Positions 1 through 4,930 of a stretch of 5,110 nucleotides of DNA are shown here, piece by piece (within the stretch, counting starts at the first letter, position 1; every line of letters begins with the position of its first letter). This DNA is from Acidobacteriota bacterium (GTDB lineage: Bacteria > Acidobacteriota > Blastocatellia > Pyrinomonadales > Pyrinomonadaceae): contig JADYZI010000173.1 of the NCBI GenBank assembly GCA_020853255.1, positions 1-5,110 of the forward strand. Direction: 5' to 3'. The position numbers were made by a program, and so were the translations under genes. The notes under the pieces are model-generated. The model worked only from the letters and a program-made list of their open reading frames with translations. It was not told the origin of the DNA and made no database searches.

Positions 1-420
1 CATAGGTCGTGTTCGACGTGAATCGGTTCGTTGCCTTGTCGATGTGAGTGTCCTCGATTGCCGTATATGCTAACGGATTCTGCTGACCAGCGATCGGATT
101 ACTCGCGGCCTTGCGATAAAGATTCCCGAACCGGTCAAAGTCGAAGACCTGTTTGTACGTCAACGAATTATTATCGCCGCGATACTCCGCCGATTCCTTC
201 AACCGCCCGATGTGATCATACCTAAACTTCTGCGTCGCCTGTTTGCTCCCACCGACAAACGATTCGATCGTCCCCAACTGCCCGTTGTTCTGAGCCGTCT
301 GCAAAACCCCGTTCGCATCCACCTGCCCGTACCCGTAATCGTACTTCTGCAGCACGTCCGAGCCTTTCTTCAACTCCTGTCCGGTCATCTGAAAACGGTC
401 ATTCTAGGAAAAAGTCTCGC
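1..420 (-). repeat. Rhs core duplication, copy 1 (partner at 1960-2397)
   Basis: This segment is a direct repeat of 1960-2397, offset by 1977 bases over most of its length and by 1959 near its left end because of an 18-base in-frame deletion. Positions 153-245 are identical to 2130-2222, a 93-base exact run. The flanks differ at scattered positions. The repeat is the natural substrate for homologous recombination that would delete or exchange everything between, namely the Rhs C-terminal domain and the 104-residue membrane protein. Confidence 0.9.
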
Positions 421-421
421 A
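1..421 (-). pseudogene. Rhs core fragment, N-terminally truncated, with in-frame TAG; continues past left edge
   Basis: Reading leftward from about 421, the translation matches residues 41-187 of the neighbouring 586-residue Rhs protein almost residue for residue, including GYGQVDANGVLQTAQNNGQ and FRYDHIGRLKESAEYRGD. It lacks six residues where the neighbour has the AAGPGTG stretch. A TAG codon at 404-406 replaces the Tyr codon of the neighbour's TFAYND motif. Downstream of that stop the frame stays open to the window edge, with a possible ATG at 388 (FQM of the core) but no visible ribosome binding site. Homology begins abruptly about 10 bases after the preceding membrane-protein gene, so nothing resembling the rest of an Rhs N-terminus is present. 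It is either a decayed copy or the core stub of another orphan Rhs tip whose C-terminal domain lies beyond the edge. The Rhs homology is certain; whether the fragment is expressed is not. Confidence 0.85.
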
Positions 422-430
422 CCTTCGTCC

Positions 431-745
431 TTATCCAAAAAGAAGAATCAAGAAAAATCGAAATAAATAGAAAGAGGCAATAATCGTAACTGCGGCGATT
501 GCCCATTTCCCAAATGTCCACCTTCCGATAGCTCGTATCGGAGACGTCCTTCCATACCCCAAGATGGGGTATAAAGCTATAAGAACCACTCCAGCCCAGA
601 TACCAAGTTGACCGCTGCCGAAATCCCTCACTCCTGTGAAGATTACCTGCAACCCAAATCCGAGGAATAAGGACAGCGGAGCGGCCAGAGCTTCACGAAA
701 ATCAGGCCGATCCCAATTGTCAGATTTTCTTTCAAGATTGGCCAT
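431..745 (-). CDS. Small membrane protein, candidate immunity protein for the Rhs tip
   Basis: A 104-residue protein of no family I recognise. It has a polar N-terminus (about residues 1-18) followed by three likely membrane segments: about 19-37, 47-64 and 80-103, with the short charged loop RTSPIRAIGRW between the second and third. The ATG at 745 is preceded by GGAAG at 750-754, four bases upstream. It begins 12 bases after the stop of the 586-residue Rhs gene in the same direction, so the two are almost certainly co-transcribed. A small gene directly behind an Rhs tip is the usual place for the cognate immunity gene. A membrane location would suit a toxin tip that acts on or crosses the inner membrane. 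The assignment is from position only. The gene ends about 10 bases before the next Rhs core fragment. Confidence 0.7.
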   Translation of the reverse strand: MANLERKSDNWDRPDFREALAAPLSLFLGFGLQVIFTGVRDFGSGQLGIWAGVVLIALYPILGYGRTSPIRAIGRWTFGKWAIAAVTIIASFYLFRFFLILLFG

Positions 746-749
746 ACCA

Positions 750-754
750 CTTCC
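750..754 (-). promoter_or_regulatory. Ribosome binding site of the 104-residue membrane protein
   Basis: GGAAG on the minus strand lies four bases before the ATG at 745 and just after the Rhs stop codon (758-760). It supports this start and independent translation of the gene within the shared transcript. Confidence 0.5.
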
Positions 755-757
755 GAG

Positions 758-2518
758 TTACATCGTGACAAGGTTAGTATTCAGCCGTCCGTTGAGATTT
801 CCGTCGTAGCCAGTCTCGCGGCGGCACTTCGTGATGGCCGCCTGCCTTGCCGGCTCATACTTATCATTATTGAACTCCGCTAGGTCTCGATACCAGCTTG
901 TTAACGTGGTAAACGAACCGGCTAGTGCTCCAAGACCGGCGAAAACAACCTTCATGCCAATAGACCCGACAAAGACACCAACTCCTGTCGCATCTCTCCA
1001 GTTTGCATAGTTCCGGTCCATCAGTTTTCTCAATTCTCTATTTAAACTGCTCATTTCTCGCGAAAGACAATTCTCGAACTTGCCTGCTGGTGAATTTCGA
1101 TATTCTTCAGCGGCTTTTTTCAGCAGGCATTTTACGCTGACTATTCCAAATGCATCTGGGGGACAAGCGGAGGCATGTTCGTCAGACGATGACGGGCCTG
1201 GACTCGATCCAACGCCGCCGCCGTTTGATTCGATGGCCGGGCCGGGCGGGTCGTACATCCAGCCGAAGTCTCCGCCGTTGTCCGCGCCCCAGTGATCCTC
1301 CCACATGCGATCCCACCACGATATCCTGATCTCGACATAGGCCCGTGGCCCTTGGGAAAGCAGCCCGCTTGGATCGACGAAGTTTGTTGGTTGATTCTGG
1401 ACGTAAGAGTAGCGGTTAAAGCTCTGCGGGTCGGCGAGGTTCATTGAGCCTTTGTAAGGATCAGGTGAAGTCCAGCGGCCGGCGGAAGATTCGTTTTTGC
1501 GGAACCATGTGTGATCTAAACCGCTAGCGTCGTCGCGTTCGGTGAGGCCGTAGCCTTGCCGCGTGGCGGCGTCGCGGTTGTAGCCTTGTTCGATCGTCCG
1601 TTTGCCGACTCCGTAGCCGACATCGCCGCCGAAGGCTTGGTGATCCGTTCGGCTGACGACAAACCCGTTTGCATTCGTCACCGTCCGCACGCTGCCTTGC
1701 CAATCCTGCTGAACATACTTCACGCCGCCAACACCGTCGGCCAACTGCCCATACTCCGCCACGCATTTCCCAAACGCATCATACACCACATACCGCCAAA
1801 CATCATTGATCTTCGTCGCCACCCGATTGCCCAAAGCATCATATACCGTCCACGCATCCGGCACACCCGATCGAACCGCCTTCACCTGCCGCCCGTTCGC
1901 GTCATAAGCAAAACTCATCGAGCGGAACTTCGCGTCCGTCACAACCTGCCCCGCGTCGTCATAAGTCGTCTGGGTGCGAAACCGGTTCGTCGCCTTATCG
2001 ATATCACCCGTCCCCGGCCCCGCCGCTTCTTCTATCGCCGTATAAGCAATCGGATTCTGCTGACCAGATGGCGGGTTGCTCGCGGCCTTCCGATAAAGAT
2101 TCCCGAAGCGGTCAAAGTCGAAGACCTGCTTGTACGTCAACGAATTATTATCGCCGCGATACTCCGCCGATTCCTTCAACCGCCCGATGTGATCATACCT
2201 AAACTTCTGCGTCGCCTGTTTGTTCGCACCGATAAACGATTCGATCGTCCCCAACTGCCCGTTGTTCTGAGCCGTCTGCAACACACCGTTCGCATCAACC
2301 TGCCCGTAGCCGTAAACATACTTCTGCAGCACTTCGGCACCTTTCTTCAACTCCTGCTGCTCCATCTGAAAACGATCATTATAAGCAAAAGTCTCGCTCG
2401 TCCCGTTGCCGAGATTTATCTGCGAGAGCAGGCCTTTGTCGTTGATGGTAACGCCGCTCAGATATGTCCGCTGTGCATCCGCCACGCCCGAAAGCCGCCC
2501 GAAGTTATCCACCGCCAT
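758..2518 (-). CDS. Orphan Rhs-family protein: truncated core plus unrecognised C-terminal toxin-like domain
   Basis: A 586-residue Rhs/YD-repeat protein. Residues about 1-330 carry YD-type repeats (FRYDHIGRL, FAYDANGR, TVYDALGNR, VVYDAFGK). Residues 326-386 form the Rhs-associated core, with AGRWTSPDPYKG near 346-357 and RYSYVQNQPTNFVDPSGL at 369-386. This fits the known PxxxxDPxGL boundary at which Rhs tips are released. Residues 387-586 are a variable tip: a Trp-rich stretch (about 400-421), a Gly/Ser linker (432-447), then a helical part with a hydrophobic glycine-rich segment at about 510-536. I see no nuclease, deaminase or ADP-ribosyltransferase motif. Full Rhs proteins usually exceed 1,000 residues, so the N-terminal export and shell-forming region is missing. 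The Rhs-like frame continues upstream for ten codons to a TAG at 2549-2551. The start at 2518 is favoured by AAGGA at 2527-2531. Expression alone is unproven; recombination onto an intact Rhs core is the likely route to use. Confidence 0.85.
   Translation of the reverse strand: MAVDNFGRLSGVADAQRTYLSGVTINDKGLLSQINLGNGTSETFAYNDRFQMEQQELKKGAEVLQKYVYGYGQVDANGVLQTAQNNGQLGTIESFIGANKQATQKFRYDHIGRLKESAEYRGDNNSLTYKQVFDFDRFGNLYRKAASNPPSGQQNPIAYTAIEEAAGPGTGDIDKATNRFRTQTTYDDAGQVVTDAKFRSMSFAYDANGRQVKAVRSGVPDAWTVYDALGNRVATKINDVWRYVVYDAFGKCVAEYGQLADGVGGVKYVQQDWQGSVRTVTNANGFVVSRTDHQAFGGDVGYGVGKRTIEQGYNRDAATRQGYGLTERDDASGLDHTWFRKNESSAGRWTSPDPYKGSMNLADPQSFNRYSYVQNQPTNFVDPSGLLSQGPRAYVEIRISWWDRMWEDHWGADNGGDFGWMYDPPGPAIESNGGGVGSSPGPSSSDEHASACPPDAFGIVSVKCLLKKAAEEYRNSPAGKFENCLSREMSSLNRELRKLMDRNYANWRDATGVGVFVGSIGMKVVFAGLGALAGSFTTLTSWYRDLAEFNNDKYEPARQAAITKCRRETGYDGNLNGRLNTNLVTM
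1960..2397 (-). repeat. Rhs core duplication, copy 2 (partner at 1-420)
   Basis: This is the partner of the core fragment at the left edge. It lies inside the 586-residue Rhs gene (residues about 41-187). Here TFAYND keeps its Tyr codon, and an 18-base segment encoding part of AAGPGTG is present that copy 1 lacks. The exact shared run is 2130-2222. Confidence 0.9.
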
Positions 2519-2742
2519 CGTAACGATCCTTCCGCTCGAGCGATCAGGCTATCGGCCACAAAACCTACGGCAATTGAAACCACGAGTACAGTACCCGCCG
2601 TCACAAGATCGAGAGAACCGCGTTCGACCAGATCACAAAGAGTTGACGCCATCCCAGTGCTGGCTCCTATAACTAAAAACCTATTGCGCGAAAGCCAATT
2701 GTTCATGCGTGTTGCCAAATCGATCTCGAGCCTGACCTCCAT
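2458..2742 (-). CDS. Small membrane protein with 3' end fused into Rhs core sequence
   Basis: Starting at the ATG at 2742, this encodes 94 residues; a TTG at 2760 would add six and overlap the previous gene. The first part looks genuine: a basic amphipathic start, a moderately hydrophobic segment (about residues 22-36 of the 94), a short loop CDLVERGSLD, and a strong membrane helix with TVLVVSIAVGFVADSL. From about position 2550 leftward the DNA is Rhs core read in another frame, so the tail (RWRWITSGGFRAWRM and on) is probably not ancestral. The gene therefore overlaps the start of the Rhs gene by 61 bases out of frame. The loop-then-helix layout faintly resembles the 104-residue membrane protein in the next module. 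Family unknown. It may be an immunity gene of a preceding tip, or a remnant whose original 3' end was replaced. Confidence 0.5.
   Translation of the reverse strand: MEVRLEIDLATRMNNWLSRNRFLVIGASTGMASTLCDLVERGSLDLVTAGTVLVVSIAVGFVADSLIARAEGSLRWRWITSGGFRAWRMHSGHI
2527..2531 (-). promoter_or_regulatory. Ribosome binding site deciding the Rhs start at 2518
   Basis: AAGGA on the minus strand lies eight bases before the ATG at 2518. It falls inside what looks like Rhs-core sequence (codons for GRIVT), so it may be a fortuitous site that makes the truncated core translatable. Confidence 0.45.
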
Positions 2743-2750
2743 CAAAATTA

Positions 2751-3059
2751 TCACTGCCAATAAGTTTTCTTAAGGATCTTGCCCGATTTCTTGCTGATCA
2801 CATATTCTGGTCCGCCGCCGTTCAGTGCGCCATCCCTTAACTTGAATTTGACCAGCCACCTCTTCCGCGTTTCAGAGACGACGATGGTATATGGTTCGAG
2901 AGATCTATAAACCTTGGACGCATCGTCCCTGGCTATCTCACTTGCACGACCGCGATCGATCCCTGTCTGCCGAACTGAACCGTCCGTCAGAGATCTGACC
3001 GGCCCTGCGCTGATGGCGACTACCAATATCAGCAAAATCAAATTCGTTTTCATTCGCAT
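2751..3059 (-). CDS. Exported small protein, YbbC/YhhH-like (NTF2-fold) immunity candidate
   Basis: A 102-residue protein with an N-terminal signal sequence (MRMK, hydrophobic residues 6-18, possible cleavage near AISA-G or VRS-L). The mature part has a helix rich in Ala, Asp and Arg (about 38-55), then strands around YTIVVSE and RWLVKFKL, and a final GGGPEYVISKKSGKILKK motif (81-98). The order 'WxVxF... GGxxxxxIxKKxGxIL' at the end is what I recall from the YbbC/YhhH family. Those proteins sit beside rhs genes in Escherichia coli and are classed as NTF2-fold immunity proteins. A PepSY-like small domain is the main alternative. The gene lies 14 bases after the 74-residue gene and is followed within 8 bases by the next membrane-protein ATG, so it is part of a tight leftward operon. 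An exported location would suit protection against a toxin in the periplasm. The open frame is clear; the family call is moderate. Confidence 0.7.
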   Translation of the reverse strand: MRMKTNLILLILVVAISAGPVRSLTDGSVRQTGIDRGRASEIARDDASKVYRSLEPYTIVVSETRKRWLVKFKLRDGALNGGGPEYVISKKSGKILKKTYWQ

Positions 3060-3073
3060 TCTTGAACAGACCC

Positions 3074-3298
3074 TTATGAACGAGGTTTTAGTAAGATCGT
3101 CAAAGCCAGCTCAGACGCGTAAAGGATGCCGGCTAGTGCAATCAGACCAATCCCAGTCAGCACACCGGTGAAATAGAACCCTGCCAAAACCGCCGCGATC
3201 AAAAGGGGCGCGACACGCCGGAGCAATGCCAAGTACAACGGATGGGCGACACCTGGCTCCGGCGGAGAGCCCTTGAGTGCAAAATAGACGCCCGTCAT
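3074..3298 (-). CDS. Small two-helix membrane protein, possibly N-terminally truncated
   Basis: A 74-residue hydrophobic protein. A short polar start containing GSPPEPG is followed by two likely membrane helices at about residues 28-46 and 48-70, and by a basic tail KPRS. I do not recognise a family. It is the first gene of the leftward cluster, with its TAA 14 bases before the next ATG. No good ribosome binding site precedes the ATG at 3298. Upstream, the same frame stays open and reads as protein-like (HFISVAVFRGITSL), then enters the hairpin cluster. It reaches a TGA near 3452 without meeting an ATG, GTG or TTG. Either the ATG at 3298 is the true start, or the original N-terminus was lost when the palindromic sequence arrived. 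Confidence 0.55.
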   Translation of the reverse strand: MTGVYFALKGSPPEPGVAHPLYLALLRRVAPLLIAAVLAGFYFTGVLTGIGLIALAGILYASELALTILLKPRS

Positions 3299-3366
3299 GA
3301 GCGAGGTGATTCCGCGAAAGACCGCAACCGAGATGAAATGACAACTACGTGATCCATTTTCCCAAA

Positions 3367-3410
3367 CGGCGAAGCCGCCTAAAGAAAGCAGCCAGACGTG
3401 AAACGTCTGG
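3367..3410 (-). repeat. REP-like double-hairpin unit, copy A
   Basis: Read on the minus strand, this has a first hairpin CCAGACGT-TTC-ACGTCTGG (3392-3410, eight pairs). A 14-base linker containing CTGCTTTC follows, then a second hairpin CGGC-TTC-GCCG (3367-3377). It matches copy B (3497-3540, plus strand) at 33 of 44 positions by hand alignment. Short double hairpins in inverted pairs are typical of REP/BIME-type intergenic repeats. In many bacteria these are moved by RAYT transposases; none is encoded here. On the minus strand the first hairpin is followed by a partly T-rich stretch, so weak terminator activity after the lipoprotein gene is an alternative role. Confidence 0.65.
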
Positions 3411-3426
3411 GAGTTGTTACGTCGAT

Positions 3427-3447
3427 CTTTCGCACTGAAGGTGCGAA
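3427..3447. repeat. Perfect hairpin between the two REP-like units
   Basis: TTTCGCAC-TGAAG-GTGCGAAA forms eight base pairs around a five-base loop containing GAA. GATC flanks it on the left at once and on the right after one base, extending the symmetry. The loop orientation matches copy A, so it may be a third hairpin of that unit. Confidence 0.7.
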
Positions 3448-3458
3448 ACGATCATCGG

Positions 3459-3477
3459 TTGACCGCTCCAGGGTCAA
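3459..3477. repeat. Short hairpin TTGACC...GGTCAA
   Basis: This is a six-pair inverted repeat around a seven-base loop (GCTCCAG). It lacks the GAA/TTC loop of its neighbours and could be coincidental. It lies between the hairpin at 3427-3447 and copy B. Confidence 0.4.
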
Positions 3478-3496
3478 TGACTGATTTCTTCCTTGT

Positions 3497-3540
3497 CCAG
3501 AAGCTTCGCATCTGGCTACTTTCTAGAAACCGCTTCGCGG
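3497..3540 (+). repeat. REP-like double-hairpin unit, copy B (inverted relative to copy A)
   Basis: On the plus strand, CCAGA-A-GC-TTC-GC-A-TCTGG (3497-3515, seven pairs with one A-A mismatch) is followed by a linker containing CTACTTTC and a second hairpin CCGC-TTC-GCGG (3530-3540). Relative to copy A, one stem pair in each hairpin has changed on both sides (T-A to C-G in the first; G-C to C-G in the second), so pairing is kept although the bases differ. Both TTC loops are unchanged. Confidence 0.65.
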
Positions 3541-3668
3541 CCAAACAGATGATGCGGCCGGTCCTGACAAACGCCACCGGTTGTCTATCGAATAATACAC
3601 CAGTTTCCGCCGGTTGTGCGGGTGTGCCATTTCAACGGACATGCCGGCAGGATCGGAAAGATTCTTGT

Positions 3669-3745
3669 TTTCGTGCGTTTTGTGGTTTTGTTTCGTGGCT
3701 TTCGTGGTTGGCGAAGCCATACCGCAGGCCATGAAATTCACGAAA
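3669..3745. repeat. Degenerate TTTCGTGG repeat with inverted copy and a GAA-loop hairpin
   Basis: TTTCGTG (3669-3675), TTTTGTGG (3678-3685), TTTCGTGG (3691-3698) and TTTCGTGG (3700-3707) follow one another, and CACGAAA (3739-3745) is an inverted copy. Between them TGGC-GAA-GCCA (3709-3719) forms another hairpin, sharing GGCGAAGCC with copy A. The last copies could fold into a larger stem just downstream of the lipoprotein stop. Function unknown. Confidence 0.5.
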
Positions 3746-3753
3746 CAATGAGT

Positions 3754-4857
3754 CTATTGTATCTTATCCGTCACTGTCTCGCTTGGTTCGCTTTCGTTGT
3801 CGAATTTATCGACGGCGGTCACGTAATAGAAATATGTCTTGCCGGGCTCGACCGTGGTGTCCTGGAACGTGTTTGCATCCTGTGGTATAGGTGTCAGGAG
3901 CTTCCAATTTGCTTTAGGTAAGGTTTCGTCCTCGGAGCGGAAGATCTTATAACCGACAACATCGCGTTCGGGGTTTGGCGGGAAAAATAGAGATATCGAT
4001 GTCGGTGAAGCCGCGATCGTAATGGAGCTTGGCGGTGTCGGGACAAATGTGTCCTTGGGGCTGAGTTGAACAATGTTCGATTCGGTACTTTCGGTCGGCG
4101 TGTCGCCCGTGCCGGAAGAAACAGCCCGGACGAAATAGAAATATTCCTTCCCAAACTCAAATGTCTTGTCCGCGAATTCGCTTTCCGTTATGGGGGCTTT
4201 ATTCAACGGCTCGCCAGGCTTTGCCTTTGAATCGGATCGATAAACATTAAAGCCGCGAAGGTTGGCCGGCGTCGTGCCATCCGCATTCGCCGCCGGTGCT
4301 GTCCATGCAAGTTCGATCGCATCCTGAGTGACCGTGCCCTTTAGATCGCTCGGCGCGGCTGCGACCTTTGGGGCGGGCTCGATGGCCAGAAAATTGGAAA
4401 ACGCAGCCTTTTGTCCCGCCGAATTTACAAATCTGACCGCGTAACGCAGCCGCGCCGGCTGGCCCGCGAATTGAAGCGTGTCCGTGTAAGTATATGGCTT
4501 GGTTCCGAAATCGGCATCGCTGATCTTCACCGACGCGATGATGACGCTCCTTGCGGCAAACTCTTCTTCGGATAGTGTCTGCGGCGAAGTAACTTTTTCC
4601 GCAAGGCGATAGATATCCACACGGCTGATGTGCTGAACGTCACCCGCGGGAGCGTTCTTCGCCGGCATTTTCCACGACAGAATGACCTTATTTCCGCGTT
4701 GAAAACCGCTGATCTCAGCCCGCTGTGAAATCTTTGGCACGGGCGGCAGTGGCGGTTTGCGTTTGCCGCACGAAACGCCGGCCACTGCGGCCGCAAAGGC
4801 CAGGACCGCAAGCAATTTGCTGATCTGTCGTGAAGATCGTGTCAAGTGGATGTGCAC
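3754..4857 (-). CDS. Predicted lipoprotein with three fibronectin type III-like domains
   Basis: A 367-residue protein that I infer to be membrane-anchored. The basic N-terminus (TRSSRQISK) is followed by a hydrophobic stretch LLAVLAFAAAVAG and VSC-G, with Cys30 as the likely lipidated residue. The lipobox lacks the usual Leu at -3. The proline-rich stalk GKRKPPLPPVPK leads to three beta-sandwich repeats at about 45-160, 165-267 and 271-367. Each shows the fibronectin type III pattern: a Trp or aromatic early strand (ILSWKMP, ELAWTAP, SLFFPPN), a middle VDIYR/FNVYRS/YKIFRS strand, and a late RYAVRFVN/YFYFVRAVS/YFYYVTAVD strand. The start is GTG at 4857: no in-frame ATG lies between it and the upstream TAG, and it places the signal peptide correctly. 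No clear ribosome binding site is seen. It follows hslU by 73 bases and may share its transcript. Likely a cell-surface or periplasmic binding or scaffold protein; the partner is unknown. Confidence 0.8.
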   Translation of the reverse strand: MHIHLTRSSRQISKLLAVLAFAAAVAGVSCGKRKPPLPPVPKISQRAEISGFQRGNKVILSWKMPAKNAPAGDVQHISRVDIYRLAEKVTSPQTLSEEEFAARSVIIASVKISDADFGTKPYTYTDTLQFAGQPARLRYAVRFVNSAGQKAAFSNFLAIEPAPKVAAAPSDLKGTVTQDAIELAWTAPAANADGTTPANLRGFNVYRSDSKAKPGEPLNKAPITESEFADKTFEFGKEYFYFVRAVSSGTGDTPTESTESNIVQLSPKDTFVPTPPSSITIAASPTSISLFFPPNPERDVVGYKIFRSEDETLPKANWKLLTPIPQDANTFQDTTVEPGKTYFYYVTAVDKFDNESEPSETVTDKIQ

Positions 4858-4930
4858 AAGTTGAAACAGGCAGCATGGCGGAAGATCGGTGTATAACGAT
4901 TCGCACAGCCGCTAGGTTTTTTCTATCGGA

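Larger units (their letters stand above)
3299..3753. other. Gene-free interval with hairpin cluster
   Basis: No convincing gene lies here on either strand. The right two thirds (3367-3745) hold at least six small hairpins and a degenerate TTTCGTGG repeat. The left part (3299-3366) could be the relic of the N-terminus of the 74-residue protein. The interval separates the hslU-lipoprotein pair from the Rhs cluster and should contain the cluster's promoter, but I could not identify a persuasive -35/-10 pair. No clear intrinsic terminator follows the lipoprotein gene. Confidence 0.6.

Noticed and set aside
758..1360. Assigning the Rhs tip to a nuclease or deaminase family
   Set aside because: No HNH, HxxE-type, CxxC zinc or GHH signatures could be seen in the translated tip.
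1556..2773. 405-codon open frame on the plus strand, antisense to the Rhs gene
   Set aside because: It mirrors the Rhs codon pattern, is rich in Arg, Ile, His and Pro, has no recognisable domain, and a similar antisense frame appears at 212-466 only because the Rhs core is duplicated there.
3111..3344. 77-codon minus-strand frame overlapping the 74-residue membrane protein
   Set aside because: The other frame gives clear membrane helices and a start-stop spacing that fits the operon; this one is a Cys/Arg-rich shadow.
3392..3410. Copy A hairpin as a standard intrinsic terminator
   Set aside because: The stem is good, but it is followed by CTGCTTTCTTTAGG, not a clean T-run. It lies about 340 bases past the lipoprotein stop, and its inverted homologue shows it is primarily a repeat. 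A weak terminator role is left open.
3361..3550. Hairpin cluster as a CRISPR array
   Set aside because: The copies are inverted, not direct, differ in sequence, and have no regular spacers; no cas genes are present.
3414..3734. 106-codon open frame on the plus strand across the hairpin cluster
   Set aside because: It runs straight through the palindromic units and the TTTCGTGG repeats, has no ribosome binding site, and its translation lacks any protein-like pattern.
4715..4906. 63-codon minus-strand frame with an ATG upstream of the lipoprotein start
   Set aside because: It is out of frame with the lipoprotein, whose signal peptide and domains fix the correct frame.
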